From positions 632,790-696,789 of the forward strand of contig NZ_KQ483358.1 of assembly GCF_001432305.1 (NCBI RefSeq): 64,000 bases of DNA. The letters run 5' to 3'. Position 1 is the first letter of the stretch. The number at the start of each line of letters is the position of its first letter. Below are positions 17,364 through 28,189 of this stretch, piece by piece. A program made the position numbers and the translations under genes. A model generated the notes under the pieces. That model had not been told where the DNA came from. It saw only the letters and a program-made list of their open reading frames with translations, and searched no databases. Source of the stretch: Curvibacter sp. PAE-UM. GTDB taxonomy: Bacteria; Pseudomonadota; Gammaproteobacteria; Burkholderiales; Burkholderiaceae_C.

Positions 17364-17978
17364 TCAGCGGGTGAAAGCAAGACGCAAGCCGAAGCCGATC
17401 AGGCAGAGGCCGGCAATTTTCTCCAGCATGCGGCCATACAGCGGGTTGGCGCGCAGACGGTCGGCGAGATAGTGCGTGAGCAGGGTCATGCCCAGGCCGT
17501 AGAGAAAAGTCAGAAAGGCGATCGTCACGGCCATGAAGCCGAAGGTGAACAGGCCCTGGTGCGTGGCCGGGTCGACGAAGAGCGGAAAGAAGGCCAAGTA
17601 GAACATGATGGCCTTGGGATTGAGCAGGGTGATGACCATGGCCTGGCGCAGGTAGTGGCCGGCCTTGATGTTCAGCACCGGCGCCGCGCCGGGTTTGGCC
17701 AGCAGCATCTGCACACCGAGGAATGCGAGGTAGGCCGCCCCGCCCCACTGCAGCAGATTGAAGGCGGTCGGGTAGGCGATCAGCAAGGCGGCCACACCGG
17801 CCACCGCGGCCCACATCAGCACCTGGTCGCCCAGGATCACCCCCAAGGTCGCGGCCAGCCCGCCGCGCACCCCACCCTTGCTGGTGGACGTGATCAGCGC
17901 CAGATTGCCGGGGCCCGGGATCAGCAGAAAAATGATGACGGTGACGACAAAAGCGCCGTAGTCGGCTACGCCAAACAT
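17364..17978 (-). CDS. LysE/RhtB-family amino-acid exporter
   Basis: A 204-residue inner-membrane exporter with about six helices. The family start motif FLLIPGPGNLALITSTSKGG is present, as is LLNPKAIMFYLAFFP mid-protein. The start was set at MFGVADYG, complementary to 17976-17978; the open frame continues upstream into G-rich repetitive DNA that does not look coding. It is the gene immediately upstream of parA on the same strand. Confidence 0.9.
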   Translation of the reverse strand: MFGVADYGAFVVTVIIFLLIPGPGNLALITSTSKGGVRGGLAATLGVILGDQVLMWAAVAGVAALLIAYPTAFNLLQWGGAAYLAFLGVQMLLAKPGAAPVLNIKAGHYLRQAMVITLLNPKAIMFYLAFFPLFVDPATHQGLFTFGFMAVTIAFLTFLYGLGMTLLTHYLADRLRANPLYGRMLEKIAGLCLIGFGLRLAFTR

Positions 17979-18080
17979 GGGGGGATGGGGTCTTGAATGG
18001 GGGGGCTTGGGGAAGGGTTGAGTGTACGGCAGCTTTTTGGGGGTTCTGGTCGGTTGGGCTGCTGGTTTGCCCGGATTTGG

Positions 18081-18096
18081 TGTTTCACGTGGAACA
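18081..18096. other. parS: parS site 1 (intergenic)
   Basis: tgtttcacgtggaaca, a one-base variant of the palindromic ParB-binding consensus tgtttcacgtgaaaca. It lies between the LysE gene and the palindromic element. Confidence 0.9.
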
Positions 18097-18110
18097 CTTT
18101 TAGGCCCGCG

Positions 18111-18602
18111 TCTTTGCCTGCGGCGCTTTTGTAATCCCCCCCTATCCCCCCAGCCCCCTTCCCACCCCCGCCGGGGCGGGAAGGGGGAGCCCGATTTGGT
18201 AGTTGGTTTTCTGGACAGGCTTCTATGAAGCGGGGCGTCGCCACTGCTACTTCTGGCCTGGACTTCTTGGCTGCGGTCGTAGTGAACGGCTCGGAAGTAG
18301 CTAGCCACTAACGGTGGTTGGCTACGCCAACCTGCCGTTTTCGAGCCCAGAAGGCGGGCCGCGCGCACCGCTCTTTTCTCGTCGCTGGCGCGCAGCCGCC
18401 AGCCAGAGCCGCACCGACCCATCACCGTTTACTACGACCCGTTCCGAGAAATATGGGCACCGAGACCACGGCGGCGACCTCACGCTCGTAGGAGCGTAGC
18501 CGGCACGCAATTCCAAAATTGGGCTCCCCCTTCCCGCCCCGGCGGGGGGGGGGAGGGGGCTGGGGGGATAGGGGGGGATTACAAAAGCGCCGCAGGCAAA
18601 GA
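18111..18602. repeat. About 490-bp nested palindromic element with G-rich inverted-repeat arms
   Basis: The 626-bp gap between the LysE and rsmG genes holds no convincing gene. Arms at about 18111-18196 and 18516-18602 are near-identical inverted repeats: tctttgcctgcggcgctttt on the left matches the complement of the right end, and the G/C-tracts between match as well. Inside are a second inverted pair (18276-18289 and 18425-18438, 13 of 14 matches) and a central hairpin (ggttggc / gccaacc at 18316-18332, with extra aacgg / ccgtt pairs). The right arm ends 2 bp before the rsmG stop codon. No transposase and no target-site duplication are visible. It could be a MITE-like element or a large cruciform-forming structure. 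Confidence 0.85.
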
Positions 18603-18604
18603 GG

Positions 18605-19273
18605 TCAGGTCGAAGCAGAAGGCTTCATCCAAACGATGCACCTCTCCGCCCCCAAGCCAGGAACAGAAAGCTGTTCCACGTGAAACACCTGCACCCCGGC
18701 CGGGAGCGCCGCCAGCTCCTCCACCGGCGACTTCCCCTTCATCGCCATCCAAACCCCCGCCGGCGCCAGGGCCGAACGGGACCAGGACGTGAAGTCCACC
18801 AGGGAAGCAAACGCCCGGGAACTGACCACGTCGTAATGGTCGTCCAGGTTTTCCACCCGGGCGTGCAGGCCCTTGAGGTTGGAAAGTTTCAGGGTCAAGG
18901 CGGCCTGCTGGATGAAGGTGGCTTTCTTGGCCACGGTGTCCACACAGCTCACGGCGATGTCCGGGCAGCAGATGGCAATGACCACGCCCGGCAGGCCGGC
19001 GCCGGAACCGACATCGAGCAAACGGAAGCCCTGCCCGTCCGCCGGCTGGCGGCTGGCCAGTTGCTGCCGCAAGGGGCGGATGACGGCCAGGCTGTCGAGC
19101 AGGTGGTGGGTCAGCATCTCGGCCGGGTCACGCACGGCTGTCAGGTTGTAGACCTTGGTCCACTTCTGGATCAGGGCCAGGTAGTCCAGCAACTGGGTGA
19201 TCTGGGCCTCGGACAGCTCCAGGCCAAGTTCGGCCACGCCCTGTTTCAGGGCCGTCGGGAGATCCAGGCTCAT
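18605..19273 (-). CDS. rsmG: 16S rRNA (guanine527-N7)-methyltransferase
   Basis: Methylates G527 of 16S rRNA using SAM. The 222-residue product has the SAM motif [13 protein letters not shown] near residue 87 and the family motifs [20 protein letters not shown] and SSRAFASL. It overlaps the mnmG stop by 4 bp (ATGA), showing translational coupling. Its 3' end contains a parS site at 18672-18687, which reads VFHVEQL in this frame. Confidence 0.96.
   Translation of the reverse strand: MSLDLPTALKQGVAELGLELSEAQITQLLDYLALIQKWTKVYNLTAVRDPAEMLTHHLLDSLAVIRPLRQQLASRQPADGQGFRLLDVGSGAGLPGVVIAICCPDIAVSCVDTVAKKATFIQQAALTLKLSNLKGLHARVENLDDHYDVVSSRAFASLVDFTSWSRSALAPAGVWMAMKGKSPVEELAALPAGVQVFHVEQLSVPGLGAERCIVWMKPSAST
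18672..18687. other. parS: parS site 2 (inside rsmG)
   Basis: tgttccacgtgaaaca, an exact match to the known parS variant with one T-to-C change in the left half. It lies in the coding sequence near the rsmG 3' end. Confidence 0.92.
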
Positions 19274-21231
19274 GCCGCCTCGGCCACTTCGGTCTTGGCG
19301 AAACCGCGGAAACCACCTTTTTTCAGGTGGATCATCAGCAGGGAAATGCTGGCTGGGGTGATACCGGAGATGCGGGAAGCCTGGCCCAGGGTTTCCGGGC
19401 GGTGCTTTTGCAGCTTCTGGCGGGCTTCGATGGAGAGGGCGGAAACCTGCATGTAGTCCAGATCGGTGGGCAGCTTGAGGTTTTCGTAATGAGAGGCGCG
19501 CTCCACTTCGTCCTTCTGGCGGTCGATGTAGCCGGAATACTTGGCGGCAATCTCCAGTTGCTCGACCACGGGCTCGGCCAGCTCACCCAGTGTTTCACGT
19601 GAAACATCGGGGTTGGCGTACTTGCCACCGTCCAGGGACATAAGGCCGGCGTAGCTCACATCCGGCCGGCGCAGCAGGTCGAAGAGGTGGTACTCGCGCT
19701 CGATCGTGGTGCCCAGCACCCGCTCGGCCTCGGCCGCGGACAGGATGCGGGGGTTCACCCAGGTGGCCTTGAGGCGCTCTGTTTCACGTGAAACAGCGTC
19801 GCGCTTGCGGCAAAAAGCGCCCCAGCGGATGTCGTCGACCAGGCCCAGTTGGCGGCCGGTTTCGGTCAGGCGCAGGTCGGCGTTGTCTTCGCGCAGCTGC
19901 AGGCGGAACTCGGCCCGGCTGGTGAACATGCGGTAGGGCTCGGTCACACCCTGGGTGGTCAGGTCGTCGACCAACACGCCCAGATAGGCTTCGTCACGAC
20001 GCGGTTGCCAGGCTTCGGCGCCCCGAACCTGGAGCGCGGCGTTGATGCCGGCAAACAGGCCCTGGGCCGCTGCCTCTTCATAACCGGTGGTGCCGTTGAT
20101 CTGGCCGGCGAAGAACAGGCCCTGGATCTGTTTGGTCTCGAAGCTGCCCTTGAGCGAGCGCGGGTCGAAGTAGTCGTATTCGATGGCGTAACCCGGGCGC
20201 AGGATGTGGGCGTTTTCCAGCCCCTTCATCGAGCGGACCAGGTCGTACTGAATGTCGAAGGGCAGGCTGGTGGAGATGCCGTTGGGGTAGTACTCGTTCG
20301 TCGTCAGGCCTTCGGGCTCCAGGAAGATCTGGTGGCTGTCCTTGTCGGCGAAGCGGTTGATCTTGTCTTCGACGCTGGGGCAATAACGCGGGCCCACGCC
20401 CTCGATCTTGCCGGTGAACATGGGGCTGCGGTCGAAGCCGGAGCGGATGATCTCGTGCGTGCGCTCGTTGGTGTGGGTAATCCAGCAGGGCATCTGCTGC
20501 GGATGCATGGCCGCCTTGCCCATGAAGCTGAACACCGGCACGCTGTCGCCCACGCCGCCGGGCATGCCGTCGCCCGGCTGTTCGGTGCACAGGGAGAAGT
20601 CGATGGACCGGCCGTCAATGCGCGGCGGGGTGCCAGTCTTCAGGCGACCCTGCGGCAGCTTGAGTTCTTTCAGCCGGGCCGACAGGCTCACGGCCGGCGG
20701 GTCACCGGCGCGGCCGGCCGCGTAGTTGTTCAGGCCCACGTGGATCTTGCCGTCCAGGAAGGTGCCGGCGGTCAACACCACGGTGCGGCTGCGGAACTTG
20801 ATGCCGACCTGGGTGACGGCGCCAACCACCCGGTCGCCCTCCACCATCAGGTCGTCCACGGCCTGCTGGAACAGCCAGAGATTCGGCTGGTTTTCCAGGC
20901 GGCGGCGGATGGCGGCTTTATAAAGAATGCGGTCGGCCTGGGCGCGGGTGGCACGCACGGCCGGGCCCTTGGAGCTGTTGAGGATGCGGAACTGGATGCC
21001 GCCCTCGTCGGTGGCGATGGCCATGGCCCCGCCCAGCGCGTCCACCTCTTTCACCAGGTGGCCCTTGCCGATGCCGCCGATGGAAGGGTTGCAGCTCATC
21101 TGGCCCAGGGTCTCGATGTTGTGCGTCAGCAGCAGGGTCTTGGCGCCCATGCGCGCGGATGCCAGCGCGGCTTCGGTGCCGGCATGGCCGCCGCCGACGA
21201 CGATGACATCGAATTCTTGTGGGTAGAGCAT
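19270..21231 (-). CDS. mnmG: tRNA uridine-34 5-carboxymethylaminomethyl modification enzyme MnmG (GidA)
   Basis: A FAD-dependent enzyme that works with MnmE to modify U34 of certain tRNAs. The 653-residue product has the FAD motif [19 protein letters not shown] at its N-terminus, [20 protein letters not shown] near residue 48, and the C-terminal helical domain including [20 protein letters not shown] was chosen as start because it puts the FAD fold at the usual distance from the N-terminus; a start eight codons earlier is possible. Two perfect parS sites lie inside the gene. Its partner mnmE lies 35 kb away, on the other side of the origin. Confidence 0.97.
   Translation of the reverse strand: MLYPQEFDVIVVGGGHAGTEAALASARMGAKTLLLTHNIETLGQMSCNPSIGGIGKGHLVKEVDALGGAMAIATDEGGIQFRILNSSKGPAVRATRAQADRILYKAAIRRRLENQPNLWLFQQAVDDLMVEGDRVVGAVTQVGIKFRSRTVVLTAGTFLDGKIHVGLNNYAAGRAGDPPAVSLSARLKELKLPQGRLKTGTPPRIDGRSIDFSLCTEQPGDGMPGGVGDSVPVFSFMGKAAMHPQQMPCWITHTNERTHEIIRSGFDRSPMFTGKIEGVGPRYCPSVEDKINRFADKDSHQIFLEPEGLTTNEYYPNGISTSLPFDIQYDLVRSMKGLENAHILRPGYAIEYDYFDPRSLKGSFETKQIQGLFFAGQINGTTGYEEAAAQGLFAGINAALQVRGAEAWQPRRDEAYLGVLVDDLTTQGVTEPYRMFTSRAEFRLQLREDNADLRLTETGRQLGLVDDIRWGAFCRKRDAVSRETERLKATWVNPRILSAAEAERVLGTTIEREYHLFDLLRRPDVSYAGLMSLDGGKYANPDVSRETLGELAEPVVEQLEIAAKYSGYIDRQKDEVERASHYENLKLPTDLDYMQVSALSIEARQKLQKHRPETLGQASRISGITPASISLLMIHLKKGGFRGFAKTEVAEAA
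19591..19606. other. parS: parS site 3 (inside mnmG)
   Basis: tgtttcacgtgaaaca, a perfect 16-bp palindromic parS inside the mnmG reading frame. Confidence 0.95.
19780..19795. other. parS: parS site 4 (inside mnmG)
   Basis: tgtttcacgtgaaaca, a second perfect parS 189 bp from site 3, also inside mnmG. Confidence 0.95.
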
Positions 21232-21482
21232 GGAGGAATCCCGGTGGTCGTGCACGCGTGCTGCGCGCCCTGGGCCAAGTAGATGAAGAAGGTGAACACC
21301 CGCTTTAGGCCCGAAGACCGCATTTTAACGGGCGGGCCCGTTTTGTGTGCGTTCCCGTCAGGCGGCGCACCGCATGCCGCTCGATGCGGGAACGGCATGG
21401 ACTCACAAGCAGACCGCCTTGGACAGCGCGTCCCCCACGGCTTAAGCTGGCGGCACCCGCAACCCCCAGAGGTGAGAGACCG

Positions 21483-22775
21483 ATGACAACCACTGCCAGC
21501 CCGCACGCCCTGCCCTCCTACCTGCAGGCCGACCACCTCGGCCCCTGGGGCACCTATCTGCAACAGGTCGACCGGGTGACGCCCTACCTCGGCCCGCTGG
21601 CACGCTGGGTCGAAACGCTCAAGCGGCCCAAGCGCTGCCTCATCGTGGACGTGCCCATCCTTCTGGACAACGGCACCATCGCGCACTTCGAAGGCTACCG
21701 CGTGCAGCACAACACCTCGCGCGGACCGGGCAAGGGCGGCGTGCGCTTTCACCAGGACGTGACGCTGTCGGAGGTGATGGCCCTGTCGGCCTGGATGTCG
21801 GTGAAGAACGCAGCGGTCAACGTGCCCTACGGCGGCGCCAAGGGCGGGGTGCGCGTGAATCCCAAGACACTTTCCCTCGGTGAACTGGAGCGCGTCACGC
21901 GGCGCTACACCAGCGAGATCGGCATCATCATCGGCCCGAGCAAGGACATCCCGGCCCCGGATGTCAACACCAACGAACAGATCATGGCCTGGATGATGGA
22001 CACCTACTCCATGAACGTCGGCGAGACGGCCACCGGCGTCGTCACCGGCAAGCCCCTGGCGCTGGGCGGCTCGCTCGGGCGGCGCGATGCCACGGGGCGC
22101 GGTGTGTACACCGTGGGCGTGGAGGCGGCGCATCAGATCGGCCTGAAGATCGCGGGCGCGCGTGTGGCCGTGCAAGGCTTTGGCAATGTGGGCAGCGTCT
22201 CGGCGAGGCTGTTTGCCGAAGCGGGCGCCCGCATCGTGGCGGTGCAGGACCACGCCGGCACCATCTACCGCGAAGCGGGGCTGGACCTGGCCGCCCTGGC
22301 CGAGCACGTGCGGCTCACCGGCAGTGTGACCGGCTTTGCATCCGCCGAGCCGCTGGCCTCCGCGGCCTTCTGGCAAGTCCCCTGCGACATCCTGATCCCG
22401 GCCGCGCTCGAAGGCCAGATCACGGCGGCCAATGCCGGGCTGATCACCGCCCGCATGGTGATCGAGGGCGCCAACGGCCCCACCACACCCGAGGCCGACG
22501 ACATCCTGCAGGAGCGCGGGGTGCTGGTGGTGCCCGACGTGATTGCCAACGCGGGTGGTGTGACGGTGAGCTACTTCGAATGGGTGCAGGATTTCTCCAG
22601 CTTCTTCTGGAGCGAGGACGAGATCAACGCACGACTGGTGCGCATCATGAAAGAAGCCTTCGCCGTCATCTGGCAGGTGGCGCAGGACAACCGCGTGAGC
22701 CTGCGCACGGCCACCTTCATCGTGGCCTGCAAGCGCATCCTGCACGCACGCGAAATGCGCGGGCTCTATCCCTGA
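21483..22775 (+). CDS. Glutamate dehydrogenase (Glu/Leu/Phe/Val dehydrogenase family)
   Basis: A 430-residue cytoplasmic enzyme interconverting glutamate with 2-oxoglutarate and ammonia. The substrate motif [14 protein letters not shown], the catalytic-lysine motif [14 protein letters not shown] and [19 protein letters not shown] are all present. The NAD(P)-binding motif [11 protein letters not shown] follows near residue 227. The length and motifs match the small hexameric (about 420-450 residue) type. ATG at 21483 is preceded by GAGGTGAGA. It is divergent from mnmG across 251 bp, which hold only a short perfect palindrome (aacgggc / gcccgtt at 21327-21342). Confidence 0.92.
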   Translation: MTTTASPHALPSYLQADHLGPWGTYLQQVDRVTPYLGPLARWVETLKRPKRCLIVDVPILLDNGTIAHFEGYRVQHNTSRGPGKGGVRFHQDVTLSEVMALSAWMSVKNAAVNVPYGGAKGGVRVNPKTLSLGELERVTRRYTSEIGIIIGPSKDIPAPDVNTNEQIMAWMMDTYSMNVGETATGVVTGKPLALGGSLGRRDATGRGVYTVGVEAAHQIGLKIAGARVAVQGFGNVGSVSARLFAEAGARIVAVQDHAGTIYREAGLDLAALAEHVRLTGSVTGFASAEPLASAAFWQVPCDILIPAALEGQITAANAGLITARMVIEGANGPTTPEADDILQERGVLVVPDVIANAGGVTVSYFEWVQDFSSFFWSEDEINARLVRIMKEAFAVIWQVAQDNRVSLRTATFIVACKRILHAREMRGLYP

Positions 22776-22777
22776 GA

Positions 22778-23044
22778 ATGGAGGGCATGAACTGCCGCCC
22801 AGGCTGCGCTGCCTGCTGCATCGCGCCCTCCATCTCCAGCCCCATCCCCGGCATGCCGCAGGGTAAACCTGCCGGCATGCGCTGCGTGCAGCTGGACGCG
22901 GCGGGCCGCTGCCTGATCTTCGGCCGGCCTGAACGGCCGGCGGTCTGCAGCAGTCTGGCGCCCTCGCCAGCCATGTGCGGCGACTCAGCCGAACAGGCCA
23001 TGCACTATCTGCAGAAGCTTGAAAAAGAAACCGCGCCGACCTGA
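22778..23044 (+). CDS. YkgJ-family cysteine cluster protein
   Basis: The product has 88 residues, with the Cys pattern CRPGCAACC at the N-terminus followed by a [21 protein letters not shown] segment cut here before VCSSL. This is the zinc/iron-chelating YkgJ (UPF0153) family, of unknown biochemical role. The start is either 22778 or the ATG at 22787. It begins 2 bp after the glutamate dehydrogenase stop, so the two are probably cotranscribed. Its last 8 codons overlap a terminator hairpin of the convergent operon. Confidence 0.8.
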   Translation: MEGMNCRPGCAACCIAPSISSPIPGMPQGKPAGMRCVQLDAAGRCLIFGRPERPAVCSSLAPSPAMCGDSAEQAMHYLQKLEKETAPT

Positions 23045-23060
23045 AACAGGCGGGCGCGGT
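23021..23060 (-). terminator. Intrinsic terminator of the aldehyde dehydrogenase/ABC operon
   Basis: Read on the minus strand, an 8-bp stem (accgcgcc / ggcgcggt at 23053-23060 and 23030-23037) with an inner cctg / cagg pair is followed by a T-rich run (complement of 23021-23029). It lies inside the 3' end of the convergent YkgJ-type gene. Confidence 0.7.
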
Positions 23061-23102
23061 CGAGTCGAAGAAGCTTCTTGTTGTTCTTCGGTCTTGTTCT
23101 TC

Positions 23103-24557
23103 TTAGAACGGGTAATGACGCGGCGTGGTCTGCAGCGTGATCCAGCGCAGTTCGGTGAACTCATGGATGCCGGCCTTGCCGCCGAAACGGCCGATGCCCG
23201 AACCCTTGACGCCGCCAAAGGGCATCTGAGCTTCGTCGTGCACGGTGGGGCCGTTGACGTGGCAGATGCCGGAGTCGATACGGCGCGCCACGTTGAAGGC
23301 ACGGGCGATGTCGCCGCCGAAGACCGCGGCGGAGAGGCCGTACTCGTTGTCGTTGGCGCAGGCCACGGCTTCTTCGACACCGTTGACGCGCACGATGGGT
23401 TTCACAGGGCCGAAGCTCTCCTCGTGGTAGATCTTCATGGCCGGGGTCACGTGGTCCAGCACGGTGGCGGGCATCAGCGTGGTGGTGGCCTTGCCGCCGC
23501 ACAGCAGCTTGGCGCCCTTGGCCAGCGCGTCGTCGATCAGCGCATTGCAGTGCTCCACCGTGTTCATGCCGATCACCGAGCCCAGCACCACCGGCTCGGG
23601 TTTGCGCGGGTCGCCCAGCGGCAGCGCCTTGGCCTTCTCGACGAACTTCTTCACGAAGGCGTCGGCAATCTTGTTGTCCACGATGATGCGCTCGGTGCTC
23701 ATGCAGATCTGGCCGCTGTTGGCGAAGCAGCCGAAGGCCGCGCCGTTGACGGCGTCGTCGATGTCGGCGTCATCCAGGATGACCATGGGGGCCTTGCCGC
23801 CCAGCTCCAGCACCACGGGCTTGAGGTACTTGGCGCAGGTCATGGCGATGATCCTGCCCACCTTGGTCGAACCCGTGAAGTTCACACGACGCACGGCCGG
23901 ATGCGCCACCATGGCCTCCACCACGGCGCCGGCGTCGGCCGGGGCGTTGGTGATGTAGTTCACGACGCCGGGCGGGAAACCCGCGTCCAGGAAAGCCTCG
24001 ATGATGAGCTGGTGGGTGCGCGGGCAGTTCTCCGAGCCCTTCATCACCACGGTGTTGCCACAGGCCAGGGGCACGCAGATGGCGCGCACCCCCAGGATGA
24101 CGGGCGCGTTCCACGGTGCGATGCCCAGCACCACACCGGCGGGCTGGCGCACGGCCATGGCCAGCGAGCCCGGCACGTCCGAGGGGATCACCTCGCCGGC
24201 CACCTGGGTGGTCAGCGCGGCGGCCTCGCGGATCATGCCGGCCGCCAGGAAGACGTTGAAGCCGGCCCAGCTGCCCGCTGCGCCGGTCTCGGCCGCCACG
24301 GCCTCGATGAACTGCGGCGTCTTGGCCTCCAACGCATCGGCGGCCTTGAGCAGCAGCATGCGGCGCTCGCTGGGGCCGGTCTGGCTCCAGGTCTTGAAAG
24401 CCTCGGCGGCGGCCTCGACGGCCATCACGGCATCGGCCGGCGAGGCGGCGGGGGCACGCGAGGCCACGCTGCCATCGAGGGGATTGCGGCGCTCGAAGGT
24501 GGCGCCGCGCTCGGCCGTGACTTTCAGGCCGTTGATGAGCATGGACATGTCGGACAT
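23103..24557 (-). CDS. NAD(P)-dependent aldehyde dehydrogenase, aromatic-aldehyde type
   Basis: A 484-residue enzyme oxidising an aldehyde to the acid. The catalytic residues are present: Glu in LELGGKAP and Cys in SGQICMSTERI. The cofactor segment GIAPWNAPV and FTGSTKVGR are also visible. The C-terminal part VNGPTVHDEAQMPFGGVKGS and TELRWITLQ resembles salicylaldehyde, benzaldehyde and vanillin dehydrogenases. AAGGAG precedes the ATG. It is the last gene of the ABC importer operon, so the aldehyde is probably made from, or related to, the imported compound (inference). Confidence 0.9.
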   Translation of the reverse strand: MSDMSMLINGLKVTAERGATFERRNPLDGSVASRAPAASPADAVMAVEAAAEAFKTWSQTGPSERRMLLLKAADALEAKTPQFIEAVAAETGAAGSWAGFNVFLAAGMIREAAALTTQVAGEVIPSDVPGSLAMAVRQPAGVVLGIAPWNAPVILGVRAICVPLACGNTVVMKGSENCPRTHQLIIEAFLDAGFPPGVVNYITNAPADAGAVVEAMVAHPAVRRVNFTGSTKVGRIIAMTCAKYLKPVVLELGGKAPMVILDDADIDDAVNGAAFGCFANSGQICMSTERIIVDNKIADAFVKKFVEKAKALPLGDPRKPEPVVLGSVIGMNTVEHCNALIDDALAKGAKLLCGGKATTTLMPATVLDHVTPAMKIYHEESFGPVKPIVRVNGVEEAVACANDNEYGLSAAVFGGDIARAFNVARRIDSGICHVNGPTVHDEAQMPFGGVKGSGIGRFGGKAGIHEFTELRWITLQTTPRHYPF

Positions 24558-24584
24558 GGTTTTCTCCTTGAGGAAATCGATTCG

Positions 24585-26186
<1,602 letters not shown>

Positions 26187-26194
<8 letters not shown>

Positions 26195-27215
26195 AATGGC
26201 TCTCCTTCTCGCGGCGCTTGACGCGCTGCTTCTCGCGTTCCTTCTCGCCACTCAACTCGCTGCGGATATCGCGCGCCCACGCACGGCTGTCGTTCCACCA
26301 GTCCTTGAACGTGGCCCAGCGCAGCGAGGCCAGGCCGCCCGGCAGGTAAAGCACGCACAGGATGAGCAGCAGGCCCAGCGACATCAAATAGATCTGCGGG
26401 AACTGCAGGCGCAGCGACTCGGCCAGCACGCTGAAGATGATGGCGGCCAGCAAGGGGCCCCAGAGCGTGAGCACGCCGCCGATCAGGGTGATCAGCACGG
26501 TCTGGAAACCGATGAAGGGGTTGAAGACCGTGTGCGGGTCGATATAGGTCCAGCGCACCGCCATGGCCGCGCCCACGGCGCCGGCAAAGGCAGCGGTGAT
26601 GGCAAAACCCGCGATCTTGACCAGGCGCGTGTTCACGCCCAGGGTCTGGGCCCGCTGCTCATCCGCGCCGATGCCCATGAGGGCCAGGCCGAAACGCGTG
26701 CGCCGCACCACGATGGAAGTGGCCACCGCCAGCAGGGCCAGGGCCAGCATGGTGAGGTAGATGGTGTCGCGCTCGGGCACCACGGTGAGCACGCGCCCCA
26801 CGGTGCCGGTGACCGTCTTCTCGAAATAGGTCACGGCGTGCAGGATGAGCTCGGTCATGCCGAAGGTCAGCACGGCGAAGTAGGTGCCGCGCAGGTGCAG
26901 CACGGCCGCGCCCATGACAATGGCCACCAGCACGGCGATGCCCGCGCCGATGGCAATGGTCTCGACCCAGCTGAACTGGCCCAGCAGGATGGCACTGGTG
27001 TAGGCCCCGATGCCGAAGAAGGCCGAGGTGGCCAGGGACAGGTAACGCGTGCTGCCGCAGAACAGGCCCCAGCTGGAGGACAGGGCCACGTACATCAGGC
27101 AGGTCAGCGCCATGGAGACCACGAACTCGCTGGCGTAGAAAGGCAGGGCCAGGCACCAGCCAGCAAAGGCCAGCAGCACCAGCAGGTCGCGGATGAGGAA
27201 TTGACGGGAAGTCAT
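26187..27215 (-). CDS. Branched-chain-type ABC transporter permease (LivM-like)
   Basis: A 342-residue inner-membrane permease with about ten helices. Family motifs include GLFCGSTRYLSLATSAFFGIGAY, shown in part as YLSLATSAFFGIGAY, the cytoplasmic EAA-like loop GIGADEQRAQTLGVN, and a highly charged Lys/Arg/Glu tail. It overlaps livH by 4 bp (ATGA) and livG by 8 bp, showing tight coupling. It forms the channel together with the LivH-like protein. Confidence 0.93.
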
Positions 27216-28102
27216 GCCTTGCGTCCTTTACGGGCAAACAGGCCTTCAGGACGCAGGAGCAGCACGGCGATGAACACCGCGTAGGACAGCAGGGCCTTGA
27301 GCGAGGGGTTGGTGAAGTGCATGCCCAGGGCCTCGATCACACCCAGGAAGAGGCCGCCGAGCAGCGCGCCGCTCATGCTGCCGAAACCGCCCAGGGTGAT
27401 GACGATCAGCGCCGTCACGGTATAGGGCTGGCCCATATAGGGGGTGATGGTGTAGGCCATGGACAGCAGCGCGCCGGCGATGCCCGAGAGGCCCAGGCCG
27501 ATGCCGAACATCAGCGGGTGCAGGCGTTTGGTGTCGATGCCCATGAGCTGCGCGCCGATGGGCGACTGCATGAGGGCGCGCACGCCCTTGCCCAGCAGCG
27601 TCATGCGCAAGAGCACGATGAGCGCACCGGAGAAAAGCAGGGCCAGGAAAAAGACCAGCAGCTTGTTGGCGGCGAACTGCACTTCGCCGAACTTCACGGG
27701 TTCGGTCAGGTAGTCGTAGCCGCGCAGGTCGCCGCCCCAGAGCCAGGACACGAAGTTCTGCACCAGGAACATCAGGCCGAAAGCCACCATGAGGCCACGT
27801 GCCTCGAACACGTCAAGGTTGGGCGAAGTGGCGGTGAGGCGGCGGAAGCACAGGAAGTGCAAGACGACACCGAGCACCATCAGCACCAGGAAGGCCACTG
27901 GCACCATCAGCAGCGGCGAGATGCCGAACTGCGTCTGGACCAGCCAGGTCAGGTAGGCGCCGACCATGAGGAACTCGCCGTGGGCGATGTTGAGGATGCG
28001 CATCAGGCCGTACTGGAGGTTGAGCCCCAGGGCGACCAGCGCATAGATGCCCCCGGTGATGAGACCGGAGGCGATCAGTTCGAGCCAGGCAGTAATAGAC
28101 AT
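27212..28102 (-). CDS. Branched-chain-type ABC transporter permease (LivH-like)
   Basis: A 296-residue inner-membrane permease. The typical start ASGLITGGIYALVALGLNL and the motif LNIAHGEFLMVGAYLTW mark the LivH family, and a GIGLGLSGIAGALLSM loop follows. MSITAWLE was taken as start; the longer frame adds a Cys/Arg-rich stretch unlike the family. It lies about 90 bp downstream of the binding-protein gene in the operon. Confidence 0.92.
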   Translation of the reverse strand: MSITAWLELIASGLITGGIYALVALGLNLQYGLMRILNIAHGEFLMVGAYLTWLVQTQFGISPLLMVPVAFLVLMVLGVVLHFLCFRRLTATSPNLDVFEARGLMVAFGLMFLVQNFVSWLWGGDLRGYDYLTEPVKFGEVQFAANKLLVFFLALLFSGALIVLLRMTLLGKGVRALMQSPIGAQLMGIDTKRLHPLMFGIGLGLSGIAGALLSMAYTITPYMGQPYTVTALIVITLGGFGSMSGALLGGLFLGVIEALGMHFTNPSLKALLSYAVFIAVLLLRPEGLFARKGRKA

Positions 28103-28189
28103 GTTGAGAAGGTTCCGCCCACCCCTGCCTGAGCAGAAGCGGGCGGAAAAAGGGAACAAGGACGGATCAGAGACCCGTCAGGAAAGAAA

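Noticed and set aside
14997-17996. A 999-codon open frame on the + strand opposite parB-parA
   Set aside because: It is the antisense shadow of high-GC genes. The minus strand encodes recognisable ParB, a hydrolase, ParA and a LysE exporter across the same span.
17979-18425. An upstream extension of the LysE frame into the G-rich element
   Set aside because: The extension runs through the inverted repeat with poor composition; the family start is at 17978.
21327-21342. Palindrome aacgggc-gg-gcccgtt with TTT behind it, upstream of glutamate dehydrogenase
   Set aside because: It looks like a terminator, but no gene on the + strand ends before it, and the loop is only two bases. Left as an unassigned hairpin.
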